Counted from the first letter of the stretch, positions 7,224-16,025 are shown. The stretch is 26,373 nucleotides of DNA from an uncultured Peptococcaceae bacterium (GCA_947307285.1 CAMZIS010000003.1:1-26373); one strand, 5' to 3'. Numbers and translations are program-made. Notes: a model not told the origin generated them from the sequence alone.

Positions 7224-8354
7224 TCAGGCCAGCAGCGAGAGCAGGCGCATAAAGACGACGATGACGATCAGGGCCACGGGATAGGTGCCTGCGTAAGCCA
7301 CGGTGGCCGCGTCCACCTGTCGCTTGTCGCCGCTGAGCATGTTCAGCAGGGTGCCCAGGGAAGGCGTGCTGGTCATACTGCCGCACATGGCTCCCAGCGC
7401 AGTGCAGATGTCCAGCTTGAACAGCCAGTAAGCGGCGGCGAAGCCCAGGACCAGCGGCACCACGGTCATCAGCGCGCCCCAGGCAAAGAGCTGCCAGCCG
7501 TTTTCCAGCAACACCTGGACGAAGCCGGAGCCTGCCTCCAGACCGGTGCTGACCAGAAACAGCACCAGGCCCACCTCCCGCATCAGGTCGAGGGTAGCGG
7601 GAGGCGTTTCCAGAGAAACGGGGCCCAGACGGCCGAAATAGCCGATGAACAGTCCGGCGAACAGGGGGCCGCCGGACACGCCCAAGGAAACCTTAACGCC
7701 GAACAGAGGTATCTGGACCTTGCCCAGCAAGATGCCCAGGATTGCAGTGAGAGCGAAGGCGGCCAGGCCCAGGGAGTCCAGCTTGAGCCGGGGCACGGGT
7801 TTGGCGTTCTCTTCGACCTCCGGGGCCTTCGCTTCCGGCAGCGGGCGGCCGCCTTTCAAGAAACGGGGCGCCATCTGCACGAACAGCACCGTGCCTACCA
7901 CGCCGAAGGGATAGGCGATACCGTAGCCCACCGAGGCGATAGGATCGTTCATGGCTTCGATAGCGGCGGCCAGGCCCGGCGTGCTGGTCAGCGCCCCGGT
8001 AAAGACGCCGCAGGCCAGAGCTGTGGACATCAGACCCGTCGCCACCAGGGCGTAACAGATAGCCACACCGCTAAGCACCACCAGGAGGGATACGCAGATC
8101 AGGGCCTTGGAATGCTTTTTGAAATTACCGATAAACACCGGGCCGGCCATCAGGCCTACGGCAGTGACGAAGGCGGCCAGACCCAGCTCACGTATGCTCT
8201 CCGGCGCGGTCCAGCCGAAGTGCCCGGCCACCAGAGCCACCAGCAATACGGCGGAAGCGCCCAAACGCAGGCCGCCAACGGAAATCCGGCCCAAAGCATA
8301 GCCCAGCAAAATTATGGTAAAAACAGCTAAACTGCCGCTCATTTTCTCTCCCAT
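7224..8354 (-). CDS. AspT/YidE/YbjL-family membrane transporter, short form
   Basis: This 376-residue, highly hydrophobic protein contains the two repeated signature segments of the aspartate-alanine exchanger (YidE/YbjL) fold: GALTSTPGLAAA in the first half and GSMTSTPSLGTLL in the second. Each is followed by a Pro/Gly-containing helix (YAYPFGVVG- and YAGTYPVAL-like). Typical family members are about 550 residues with two TrkA-C regulatory domains between the halves. Here the link is only a short charged stretch (about residues 165-190), so those domains are absent. Substrate unknown; likely an anion or amino-acid exchanger in the inner membrane. An alternative start (ATG at 8342) has an even better GGGAG site. 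A promoter lies upstream at 8402-8430. I see no convincing terminator. Confidence 0.8.
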   Translation of the reverse strand: MGEKMSGSLAVFTIILLGYALGRISVGGLRLGASAVLLVALVAGHFGWTAPESIRELGLAAFVTAVGLMAGPVFIGNFKKHSKALICVSLLVVLSGVAICYALVATGLMSTALACGVFTGALTSTPGLAAAIEAMNDPIASVGYGIAYPFGVVGTVLFVQMAPRFLKGGRPLPEAKAPEVEENAKPVPRLKLDSLGLAAFALTAILGILLGKVQIPLFGVKVSLGVSGGPLFAGLFIGYFGRLGPVSLETPPATLDLMREVGLVLFLVSTGLEAGSGFVQVLLENGWQLFAWGALMTVVPLVLGFAAAYWLFKLDICTALGAMCGSMTSTPSLGTLLNMLSGDKRQVDAATVAYAGTYPVALIVIVVFMRLLSLLA

Positions 8355-8401
8355 GCCATCCTGCGCCGAGGAGCGCCGAATGACTTATCCATATCAGCTT
8401 A

Positions 8402-8430
8402 ATTATAGTAGATAATGACAAAAAAGTAAA
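8402..8430 (-). promoter_or_regulatory. Sigma-A-type promoter for the AspT/YidE-type transporter
   Basis: On the minus strand TTTACT (8425-8430) is followed after exactly 17 bases by TATAAT (8402-8407). It lies 48 bases upstream of the transporter ATG in an AT-rich gap. Confidence 0.6.
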
Positions 8431-8508
8431 TCACCATCTTTCCGCCGTCCGCGTTTGAGAAACCGTTTATAGCTGGTCCGCGTTCTGGTACGAGTGAAAA
8501 AGCACTAC

Positions 8509-8532
8509 AAAAAAGCGCCGCCGAAGCGACGC
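8509..8532 (-). terminator. Intrinsic terminator of the rarA-GNAT operon
   Basis: On the minus strand a 7-base GC stem (GCGTCGC/GCGGCGC, one G-U pair) closes a TTCG tetraloop and is followed by TTTTTT. It is 24 bases past the GNAT stop. Confidence 0.88.
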
Positions 8533-8555
8533 CGGATGTTAGCGGCAAGAAAGAA

Positions 8556-9074
8556 TCAGCCAAGGCCTGATCTTTCAAAGGCCAGCCGAGCGGAGCCGTC
8601 CCGGGCAACGCGGATTACGCCGCAGCGGACGAAGCCGGCTTCCTGCAGAATCTTTATCATCAGCTTGTTTTCTGCGGTGGTATCGACCCGCAGATGGCCG
8701 CAATGGCCGTAGGCCCAGTCCAGACAAAAGCGGGCCACGCCTTTGACCGAGCCGTCGCCGGCCAGACGGTGGATCACACCATAAGGGCCGTCGTCAATCC
8801 AGGCGCCGTCCTCTATCACCCGGTAGGTAGGCTCCACATCCGGTCCGGCGATAAAGTAAAAAGTCCCGACCACCCTGCCGTCAGCCTCGCAGACATAGCT
8901 GTGGCCGGAGGCGATATCCTGACGTATCAGCTCCGGCGGCGGCCAGGAGCTGTCGCCCCACTGGTGAGGGTTCCCCTGCCGGGCCATGAACTCACGGGCC
9001 GAGGCATATATATCCAGCATCCGCTCGAAGTCTTTTTCGGTGGATCGCCTAATCTGAAAAGCGGCTCCGCTCAC
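8556..9074 (-). CDS. GNAT-family N-acetyltransferase
   Basis: The 172-residue protein fits a single GNAT domain. It has an N-terminal IRRSTEKDFERMLDIY start, a VVGTFYF strand (motif D/A region), VIHRLAGDGSVKGVARFCLDWA (the acetyl-CoA pyrophosphate-binding helix region), and LRVDTTAENKLMIKILQEAGFVRCGV (motif B). The acceptor substrate is unknown. The start is a GTG whose GTGA overlaps the TGA stop of rarA by 4 bases, which implies translational coupling. A UUCG-loop terminator closes the pair. Confidence 0.85.
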   Translation of the reverse strand: MSGAAFQIRRSTEKDFERMLDIYASAREFMARQGNPHQWGDSSWPPPELIRQDIASGHSYVCEADGRVVGTFYFIAGPDVEPTYRVIEDGAWIDDGPYGVIHRLAGDGSVKGVARFCLDWAYGHCGHLRVDTTAENKLMIKILQEAGFVRCGVIRVARDGSARLAFERSGLG

Positions 9075-10396
9075 TTTTTTTCATGCTCCTTTTTCCAGGC
9101 TTTGATCTGCTCCAGCCTGTCTTTGAATCTGTACTCCAATCCCTCCCTGGTAGGACGGTAGTACTCCCGGCCCAGCAGGGAATCGGGCAGACACTGCATA
9201 TCGGTGAGCTTGTCCTCGCTGTTGTGGGCGTACTGATAACCCTTGCCATAACCCACGTCCTTCATGAGCCGGGTGACGGCGTTGCGTATCTGCAAAGGCA
9301 CCGGCTCGGAAAGCTGGGTCAGAGCGTCCTTTTTTGCCGATTCATAGGCCATGTAGAGGGCGTTGGATTTGGGAGCCAGGGACAGATAGACCACAGCCTG
9401 AGTCAGGTGAACACTGCACTCTGGCATGCCGATCAAGTGACAGGCCTGGAAAGCGGCCACCGCCAGCTCCAGCGCCCGGGGATCGGCCAGTCCCACGTCC
9501 TCGCTGGCGAAGCGGGTGATGCGCCGGGCCACGTACAGCGGGTCTTCGCCGGCCTCCAGCATGCGGGCCAGCCAGTAGACGGCGGCGTCCGGATCGGAAT
9601 TGCGCATGGATTTGTGCAGAGCGGATATGAGGTTATAGTGCTCCTCTCCATCCTTGTCGTACAGCAGTGACTTGCGAGAGGTACACTGTTCTACCGTCTC
9701 CCGGGTAACGGTCGTAGCTTCGCCCTCCGTATCGCCGTTCAGGACGGCCATTTCCAGAGTGGACAGGGCGGTCCTGGCGTCTCCGTTGGCAAAGGCGGCG
9801 ATAAGGGCCAGCACATCGTCGTCCACCTCGATCTTTTGTCCACCGAAACCCTGCGGGCTTTCCAGGGCCCGGCGTAAGAGAACAGTGATCTCTTCCTCCG
9901 TCAGCGCCTTTAGTACAAAGACCTTGCAGCGGGAAAGCAGAGCGCCGTTCACCTCGAAAGAAGGGTTTTCAGTGGTGGCGCCTATCAGGATGATGCTGCC
10001 CTTTTCCACGAAGGGCAGGAAGGCGTCCTGCTGGGCTTTATTGAAACGGTGTATCTCATCCACGAAGACGATGGTCTTTTCGCCGAAGCGGCGGTTTTCC
10101 TCCGCCTGCTGCATCACGGTGCGTATCTCCTTGATGCCGCTGGTCACGGCGGAAAAATTGATGAAGCGGGCCTTGGTATGGTTGGCGATCACGTAGGCTA
10201 GGGTAGTCTTTCCCACCCCGGGCGGGCCCCAGAAGATCATGGAGGACACCGCGTCCTGCATGATGATACGGCGCAGTACCTTGCCCTCGCCCAGCAGATG
10301 ACGCTGACCCACTATCTCGTCGATGGTCTCCGGTCTTAGCCTTGCCGCCAGAGGTTGCGGCACACTTTTATCAAGCAACGTTTTTTGTTCATCCAT
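9071..10396 (-). CDS. rarA: Replication-associated recombination protein A (AAA+ ATPase)
   Basis: The 441-residue protein is full length for RarA/MgsA (WRNIP1 family). It has the N-terminal PLAARLRPETIDEIVGQRHLL block, Walker A GPPGVGKT (57-64), Walker B IVFVDEIHRF (about 109-118), the sensor-1 segment ILIGATTENPSF, and the conserved C-terminal clamp-loader-like part with SCHLIGMPE-type and SNALYMAY segments. It acts on stalled replication forks, in association with the clamp and single-stranded DNA binding protein. I chose the ATG at 10396, with GGGGAGA 9 bases upstream; a longer frame to 10426 has no ribosome binding site. The GNAT gene downstream overlaps its stop. Confidence 0.96.
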   Translation of the reverse strand: MDEQKTLLDKSVPQPLAARLRPETIDEIVGQRHLLGEGKVLRRIIMQDAVSSMIFWGPPGVGKTTLAYVIANHTKARFINFSAVTSGIKEIRTVMQQAEENRRFGEKTIVFVDEIHRFNKAQQDAFLPFVEKGSIILIGATTENPSFEVNGALLSRCKVFVLKALTEEEITVLLRRALESPQGFGGQKIEVDDDVLALIAAFANGDARTALSTLEMAVLNGDTEGEATTVTRETVEQCTSRKSLLYDKDGEEHYNLISALHKSMRNSDPDAAVYWLARMLEAGEDPLYVARRITRFASEDVGLADPRALELAVAAFQACHLIGMPECSVHLTQAVVYLSLAPKSNALYMAYESAKKDALTQLSEPVPLQIRNAVTRLMKDVGYGKGYQYAHNSEDKLTDMQCLPDSLLGREYYRPTREGLEYRFKDRLEQIKAWKKEHEKK

Positions 10397-10464
10397 GGTA
10401 GGTCTCTCCCCTGCCTTACAGTACATGATCAGCAGTCGTGATACGAACGGCTCACCCGTGACAG

Positions 10465-10507
10465 AAAAGGCCGTCCTCCGCCTGTGCGGAGGCTCGGCCT
10501 CTTTTTT
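10465..10507 (-). terminator. Terminator of the surface-polysaccharide operon
   Basis: Inverted repeat AGGCCG(T)CCTCCGC / GCGGAGG(CT)CGGCCT with a 4-base loop. The minus strand ends in TTTT and the plus strand in CTTTTTT, so it could act in both directions. It lies between the polymerase gene and rarA. Confidence 0.8.
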
Positions 10508-10637
10508 CGGTCAGGATACCGCAGCTACACGCATCCGCTCAACCATTCGAAACATCGCTTTCCCGTTTGTGCCTGAAAAAACCGATATAACTCGCCACAT
10601 CTATCAGACCCCACAAGTAGTAGCTAATACAGGTCTC

Positions 10638-12185
10638 TTAGAAAACATTTTCGAAATAGCAATGCAGCAGCACGCCGCAGACGCCGCAGAATATGGCGAC
10701 GGTCCAAAGCCGCATATTGCCTTCGGCCCGTGCCAGGGCGTCGCCGGGAAGCCTTTTAAAAGGGGCATCGCTTTTCTGGATGGCCTTCAGGCCTAAGTAC
10801 AGCACGGCGATCAGCAGCAGCACGTAGAAGATGAACCCGATGTATCCCATTTCCACCAGGGTCTTCAAGTAGTAGTTATCCATGTAGAAATAGAAGAAGT
10901 CTTCCGTCTGGTCCAGCAGCTTGTGATCCATAGCCACGGCTCCGCCGAACATGCCCAGGCCAAAGCCCAGCCAGGGGTTGCCCTCGTGCAGCAGGCGCAG
11001 GCCGGTGGCCCAGCGATAAGCGCGGCCGCCTATCTCTGCAGCCTCGGCATATTCGGTGCTGAACAGGAAGGTTATGCGCGAGGTGATAGAAGGCACCAGG
11101 GCCAGGATGGCGGCAACGGCGGCGGCCATCAGCGCCAACAGCCGGCCGTCCACGAACAGGGAAAACAGAGCTACGGCAAGCATCATGCCCAGCCAGGCGC
11201 CGCGGGAGAAGGTGAAGAGCAGGGTCAGCATGCTGACGAGCACCAGGGCAAGACAGGCCCATTTGGCGCGCCGGTCGCGAAAATAGTACAGTCCGGCAGC
11301 GGCCAGGGGCGTCAGCAGCACCAGCAGAGAGCCCAGGATATTGGGGCTGCCGGTCAGGGAAAAGACACGGGTGCGGACTCCGGCTTCGGTAGAGGTGGTC
11401 CAGGAATCGGGGATGGCCACGCCTACAGCGTACTGATATACGCCGTGCAGAGCAAGGAATACCAGCAACAAACCAAAGGAAGCCAGCAAGACTTTAAGAT
11501 CAGCGTCGTCCTCCAGCAGGCGCAGCACGATGAAATACCACAGCATGTACTGGACCACGATGCGGTAGCCCGGCAGGGCTACCTGGGGGAAAGGCCGGTT
11601 GAAGCACATCAGGAAAAAGCCCACGGCCATGAACAGCAACAGCCAGGCGTCCAGCACGGTCTCCCGGCCCAGGGCACGGCTACGGCGCAGGGCGATGCGC
11701 CACAGCACGGCCGCCACAGCCAGAGCCATGAACGCTTCCTCCCAGACGGAGGCCAGCCCGTACAGCTTCAATGAATCGCGGATGATGAATTCTATCGGCA
11801 GGTACCAGGCAAAAGCCACCAGCAGCCATTGCCGGGCCGACAGACGGTTTATCAGCGACAGCACGCGGCTGCCTGCGCTGATCCGCAGATAGTACCTTTC
11901 CACCGCTAGCAGGGCGCGCCAGACCAGACCCTGTCGGAAAATATCGCCAAGATGTTCCACGCACCGGCGCAGACGGCCCATGCAACGATGGTAAACGCTG
12001 TTTTGCGCAGCGTCCGCGCTGTTTCCCCAGGCCAGCCACAGGCGGCGGCTGAGCGATTGGTCGCCCGTCTTTTCCAGCCAGTCCAGGGCCCGCCGCAGGA
12101 AAGATTGCCGCCACCATCCTCTAAAGGCGGTGACGACAGCCAGCAGCACCCGGATCAGCAAACTGTTGTGCACCCATTCAGCCAT
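10638..12185 (-). CDS. O-antigen ligase / Wzy-polymerase-like membrane protein, C-terminus probably cut short
   Basis: The 515-residue protein has an unusual soluble N-terminal region (about 1-115, no membrane helix, Arg/Leu-rich) and then about ten membrane helices. It carries the family's large extracellular loop with TRVFSLTGSPNILGSLL (about 285-300) and FSRGAWLGM, and a GNPWLGFGLGMFGGAV region. This is the O-antigen ligase / WaaL-Wzy-like fold that joins or polymerises surface glycans. The protein ends at CYFENVF directly before a TAA. In the same frame the next 33 codons are open (10539-10637) and encode ETCISYYLWGLIDVASYIGFF-like hydrophobic sequence, which looks like the missing last helix. 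The gene is last in the csaB operon and starts 10 bases after the DUF4330 stop. Confidence 0.85.
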   Translation of the reverse strand: MAEWVHNSLLIRVLLAVVTAFRGWWRQSFLRRALDWLEKTGDQSLSRRLWLAWGNSADAAQNSVYHRCMGRLRRCVEHLGDIFRQGLVWRALLAVERYYLRISAGSRVLSLINRLSARQWLLVAFAWYLPIEFIIRDSLKLYGLASVWEEAFMALAVAAVLWRIALRRSRALGRETVLDAWLLLFMAVGFFLMCFNRPFPQVALPGYRIVVQYMLWYFIVLRLLEDDADLKVLLASFGLLLVFLALHGVYQYAVGVAIPDSWTTSTEAGVRTRVFSLTGSPNILGSLLVLLTPLAAAGLYYFRDRRAKWACLALVLVSMLTLLFTFSRGAWLGMMLAVALFSLFVDGRLLALMAAAVAAILALVPSITSRITFLFSTEYAEAAEIGGRAYRWATGLRLLHEGNPWLGFGLGMFGGAVAMDHKLLDQTEDFFYFYMDNYYLKTLVEMGYIGFIFYVLLLIAVLYLGLKAIQKSDAPFKRLPGDALARAEGNMRLWTVAIFCGVCGVLLHCYFENVF

Positions 12186-12195
12186 AGCTCGAGCC

Positions 12196-12699
12196 TCACT
12201 CGCCGATCTGCGTATAGTAGATATTGGCGATGCCGCTGAAGGTCTGGGTCTTGATGATATAGGTCATGCCGCTGCGCACCTCCTGCGAGCCGATCTTGGG
12301 CGTAGCGGTGTTTTGCGGCACCTTAGCCTTGATCTCGAAGCACAGCGTGCTCTTGCTGGGGTCTTTGGCGTCCACCAGCTGGCCTTCGGAATTCTGGGCC
12401 TGCATGATATAGTCCTCGGTCCAGAAATCGGAGATATAAGCGTCCAGCACCACGCCGCCGGAGATCAGGTGCTGTCCCACCAGTTCCTGGCGTTCGGCTT
12501 CCGCCACCAGATCCGGGTGGCAGCCCGGTATCTTCATGACCACGGTCATTTCCGCGTCAGGAGACACGGCGTCGCTGACCTTGTCGCCGGCCAGCTGCCA
12601 GACGATGGCGCCCACCAGGAAGACAGCGGCGGCCAGAATGATCAGATCCACCACGTTGATCAGACCGAACAGCTTGCCCTTTTCGTTGACTATCTTCAT
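12196..12699 (-). CDS. DUF4330 domain protein, single-pass membrane
   Basis: The 167-residue product starts MKIVNEKGKLFGLINVVDL and has one N-terminal membrane helix (about 17-39, LIILAAAVFLVGAIVWQLA). A predicted extracytoplasmic beta-rich domain of about 125 residues follows. This matches the DUF4330 family as I know it, which often sits next to csaB and O-antigen-ligase genes in Firmicutes. GGAGG lies 10 bases before the ATG and overlaps the end of the upstream glycosyltransferase gene (6-base gap). Its function is unknown; by context it has some part in export or assembly of the surface polysaccharide. Confidence 0.82.
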   Translation of the reverse strand: MKIVNEKGKLFGLINVVDLIILAAAVFLVGAIVWQLAGDKVSDAVSPDAEMTVVMKIPGCHPDLVAEAERQELVGQHLISGGVVLDAYISDFWTEDYIMQAQNSEGQLVDAKDPSKSTLCFEIKAKVPQNTATPKIGSQEVRSGMTYIIKTQTFSGIANIYYTQIGE

Positions 12700-12705
12700 T
12701 GTAGA

Positions 12706-13836
12706 TCAGCCTCCTACCCGATTTTCCTGTAATAAGTCTTCCATCTGCCTGACGCGGTTATCCCAACTGGCCGCAGCGCCGGCCTGCATGCGCCTTTCTC
12801 TCAGCCCCGGATCGTTCTCCGTGAGGGCCCGGCGGCAGCAGGCCAGGAAAGCCGGGATGTCGTCCGCGATATAGACCAGGTCGGCGTATTCCTCCACCTG
12901 CAGCGGCTCCCTGGTGCTGACCAGCGGTTTGCCGGTGGCCAGGTATTCGTAGAATTTAAGCGGGCTCACGTCTTTTGACAGACGGCCGGGTGCAAACAGG
13001 TTGAGGCAGACGTCGAAATCTTTCATGACGCCCGGCAGCTCCGGCTGGGGCATCAGGCCCAGGAGCTTGATATTCGGTCGCTTCTGCAGCTCGGAGATAT
13101 CAACGCCCGGCAATGTGCGGCCGATCAGCACGATCTCCGCTTCCGGCATGTCGTCGGCCAGGGCCAGCAGGTAGTCGTAAGCGATGCAGTCCTGCAGCAT
13201 GCCTACGAAGCCGAACACGGGATGATCCCGGCTCCCCTGCCCCGCCGCCTGGGAGAACAGCTCGTAGGCCGCGCCGTTAGGGATGAGATAGGTCTTTTCG
13301 TTATAGGCCTGCAAGGTGTCGTACAGCCCCTTGGCCGTGCAGAACACGGTATCGCAGCGGCGGGCCAGGTCCCGCTCCATTCCGTCCACCACCTGCGGAT
13401 CGATGAACCCGGGATAAGCGGAATGGCGGTCCACGCAGTCATAAACCAGGCCTTTATGGGGCAGCCTGTCCACTATGTCGCAGCTGGTAGGCGAATAGCA
13501 CCAAAGCAGAGGCTGATCGAAGCCCAGTTCCTTCATTTTACGTTTGACGAAACGGGCCAGCCGGCGCTGGTTGATGCGGTTGATGAAACGGAACTTGTTG
13601 AAGAACGGCAGCACCGGCGGCATGGCGCACACGGTTACGCTGTCGGTGGCCTGTTCCGGCTGGCGGCGGTAGTCGCGCAGGCGGGAGCGGGCGTTTTTGT
13701 CCTTCAGCGGCGCCAGATAGGTAACCGGCGGGTCGAAATAGAGCACCCGGCTGTCGGCAAGCCGCGTCATCACGTTTTGCTTGCGGCTGGGGAAAGGGTG
13801 AAAATTGGAAGTAGACAGGCAAACAACTTGTTTCAT
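12706..13836 (-). CDS. Glycosyltransferase, GT-B fold (TuaH-like)
   Basis: The 376-residue protein shows an N-terminal Rossmann-like half (KQVVCLSTSNFHPFPSRKQ, RVLYFDPPV, LLWCYSPTSCDIV, LVYDCVDRHSAYPGF). The nucleotide-sugar-binding half contains FGFVGMLQDCIAYDYL, IVLIGRT, NIKLLGLMPQPELPGVMKDFDVCLNLF, and the SPLKFYEYLATGKPLVST segment, where GT4 enzymes place their catalytic Glu. It resembles TuaH and related surface-polysaccharide transferases; the sugar cannot be told. I start at the ATG at 13836, whose ATGA overlaps the stop of the csaB fusion; the longer frame to 13878 lacks support. Second gene of the operon. Confidence 0.88.
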   Translation of the reverse strand: MKQVVCLSTSNFHPFPSRKQNVMTRLADSRVLYFDPPVTYLAPLKDKNARSRLRDYRRQPEQATDSVTVCAMPPVLPFFNKFRFINRINQRRLARFVKRKMKELGFDQPLLWCYSPTSCDIVDRLPHKGLVYDCVDRHSAYPGFIDPQVVDGMERDLARRCDTVFCTAKGLYDTLQAYNEKTYLIPNGAAYELFSQAAGQGSRDHPVFGFVGMLQDCIAYDYLLALADDMPEAEIVLIGRTLPGVDISELQKRPNIKLLGLMPQPELPGVMKDFDVCLNLFAPGRLSKDVSPLKFYEYLATGKPLVSTREPLQVEEYADLVYIADDIPAFLACCRRALTENDPGLRERRMQAGAAASWDNRVRQMEDLLQENRVGG

Positions 13837-16025
13837 CGATCGTCCTCCAGCAGGCCGCGAGCTGCGGCGATATTGCATTCCTCACCGTGGAGCAGGCATT
13901 CTCTGGCCTCCCCTGCCCGGGGACAGCCGGCGGCCACCACGTCGTCGATGGCTGCTATCAGTTCCTCGGCAGTAAAGCTATCCACCGGCATACAGTGTCC
14001 GCCGCCGATATCCCGGATAAAGCTGCTTACTTTTACGTCATAGGACAGTGCCACTACCGGCGCCCGCCCCAGGGTGGCGAAGATCAGCGAATGCAGGCGC
14101 ATGCCCACCACCAGCTTCATGGAGCCCAGCATGCCTATGAGCTCGTCCACATTGTACCGCTGGGTGCAGGCATGGTAGGGCACGTGCATGCTCTGGATGA
14201 CCCGGGAGGCGGCCTCCACGTCCCGAGGCAGCTCGATGGGGATGAACACGGGCAGGAAGCCGTAGCTGTTGTAAACGTGATCCGCCGCCGCGGCCAGATA
14301 TTCGGGATGGATGAAGCTGGGCCAGCTGCGGATACAAAAGGCCACCTTGGGTGCGTCGGCAGGTATGCTTTCCCTGGCAAAGGAAGACGCCACGCCGATG
14401 CGGCCTGAGCGAACAAGGTTCACCGTAGGATCGGCCGCCAGGATGACCCGGGGCTTGTCCACCTGCATCTCGGCCAGCACCCGGCGGGAATTGCTGTCGC
14501 GCAGGGTGATGACCTCAACGTTGCGGTTGAGGATGCGGGCGGCCAGCTTCTGGTTGAAGCGGCGCTTGATGGGGCCGATACCGCAGCCGTACATCAGCAC
14601 GCGGCAGCCGCTGCGCCGTGCCATCCACAACGTGAACAGATAATAATACAGCGAACGAGAGGATGTAACATCCTGGATCAGCGAGCCGCCGCCGTTGATG
14701 AACAGGCGGGACCTTCTCAGCCGGTGCCAGAAGGAAAACAGGTCGAAAGTATAGATGGCGCCGGTGCGGTTCTTGAGCCGGGTATCCTTGGGATTGCGGC
14801 TGACCACCGTGAGCGGCATATCCGGGTCGATCTCCCGCATCTGCGAGGTGATGGCCTGCAAAATGGCGTCGTCGCCGGCGTTGCCGCGGCCATAGGCGCC
14901 GCAGATCACTGCACCCCAGCGTTTTCCCCTGTGCTCGCGCCGGCGCAGTACGGAGGCGTAGACCTGCTCCTGAGTCTCGCGCATCTTTTCCAGGGAAAAG
15001 TCGCGCCGCGCCCGCTGCCACAGATTGTCGCCCAGCCTGCGGCGAAGCTGAGGGTCTCTGGCCAACAGCAGGATGTGGGCGGTCAGAGTAGACACGTCGT
15101 GAGGCTCGAACAGGAGGCCGGTCTCGTTATGGTCGATGATCTCCGGTATGCCGCCCACGGCGGAGGCGATGGCCGGGCAGCGGTCATAGGCCCCTTCCAG
15201 CAGCGAATAGGGAAAGCCCTCGGAAAACGAAGGCAGCACGTTGATATCCACGCCGGCAAAGAAGCCCGGCATGTCCGTGATCCAGCCGGCAAATTCCACC
15301 GCGTCCTGGAGACCCAGGTCCTTTACCTGCTCCCGCAGGGACTGCTCTTCTTCGCCGGTGCCGGCGATGCGCAGGTAAAGCCGGGGATCGATGGCCCGGG
15401 CCCGGGCGAAGGCTTCCAGCAGCGTGGGTATGTTTTTGATGGCGGTCAGGCGGGCGGCGATGCCCAGCACCACCCGGTCGGGATCGTCGCGTTTGATGGG
15501 CTGGAGCTGGGAAGCGGAAAAATCCAGGCCGTTATACAGGGTGAATATCCGCTGCGGATCAACGCCATTTTCGATCAGATAATTGCTCATCTGACCGGCC
15601 ACGGCCATATAGTAATCCATGTGCTTCAGGGCCCACAGATTGATGTTGCCGAAGACCAGCTGCTTCAAGGGCATGCCCATATAGTCCTTGCGGGGATAGG
15701 AATGCACGGTGGTGATCAGGGGTATGCCGCGGCGCTTCTTGACAAGCACGCCCATGAGATTGGCCTTGGCGCCGTGGCAGTGGATGACGTCGGGCTTGAA
15801 TTGGTCAACAGCCTGTAGAGCCACCCGCAGACAATCCGGGATGGACCAGGGCTTTTCCGCCACTATCACCTGGAGTCCTGCCTCTTTGGCCTCCTCGGCG
15901 AATTCGCCGGGGCGGAAGCTTATAAGGTGGAAATCGTTGCCTTTGGCCAACTCGCAGCCGAGAGAGATGATATGGGTCTTGGCTCCGCCGATGTCGCCGC
16001 CGCCGGCAAAATGCATGATCCGCAT
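13833..16025 (-). CDS. csaB: Fused GT4 glycosyltransferase and CsaB polysaccharide pyruvyltransferase
   Basis: One uninterrupted 730-residue frame carries two enzymes. Residues 1-365 are a GT4 glycosyltransferase: GGGDIGGAKTHI near the start, VIHCHGAKAN at 80-89, GIAARLTAIKNIPTLLEAF, and the EX7E motif E269-E277 in SEGFPYSLLEGAY. Residues about 369-730 are a CsaB-type polysaccharide pyruvyl transferase: GAYGRGNAGDDAILQAI (376-392), LFINGGGSLIQD (441-452), YGCGIGPI, and MRLHSLIFATLGRAPVVALSYDVKV. CsaB adds ketal-linked pyruvate to cell-wall polysaccharide, which SLH-domain surface proteins bind. The fusion suggests that the sugar transfer and pyruvylation steps are coupled. TGAGGAC precedes the ATG, and a good promoter lies just upstream (16064-16092). 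The symbol applies to the C-terminal half. Confidence 0.9.
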   Translation of the reverse strand: MRIMHFAGGGDIGGAKTHIISLGCELAKGNDFHLISFRPGEFAEEAKEAGLQVIVAEKPWSIPDCLRVALQAVDQFKPDVIHCHGAKANLMGVLVKKRRGIPLITTVHSYPRKDYMGMPLKQLVFGNINLWALKHMDYYMAVAGQMSNYLIENGVDPQRIFTLYNGLDFSASQLQPIKRDDPDRVVLGIAARLTAIKNIPTLLEAFARARAIDPRLYLRIAGTGEEEQSLREQVKDLGLQDAVEFAGWITDMPGFFAGVDINVLPSFSEGFPYSLLEGAYDRCPAIASAVGGIPEIIDHNETGLLFEPHDVSTLTAHILLLARDPQLRRRLGDNLWQRARRDFSLEKMRETQEQVYASVLRRREHRGKRWGAVICGAYGRGNAGDDAILQAITSQMREIDPDMPLTVVSRNPKDTRLKNRTGAIYTFDLFSFWHRLRRSRLFINGGGSLIQDVTSSRSLYYYLFTLWMARRSGCRVLMYGCGIGPIKRRFNQKLAARILNRNVEVITLRDSNSRRVLAEMQVDKPRVILAADPTVNLVRSGRIGVASSFARESIPADAPKVAFCIRSWPSFIHPEYLAAAADHVYNSYGFLPVFIPIELPRDVEAASRVIQSMHVPYHACTQRYNVDELIGMLGSMKLVVGMRLHSLIFATLGRAPVVALSYDVKVSSFIRDIGGGHCMPVDSFTAEELIAAIDDVVAAGCPRAGEARECLLHGEECNIAAARGLLEDDR

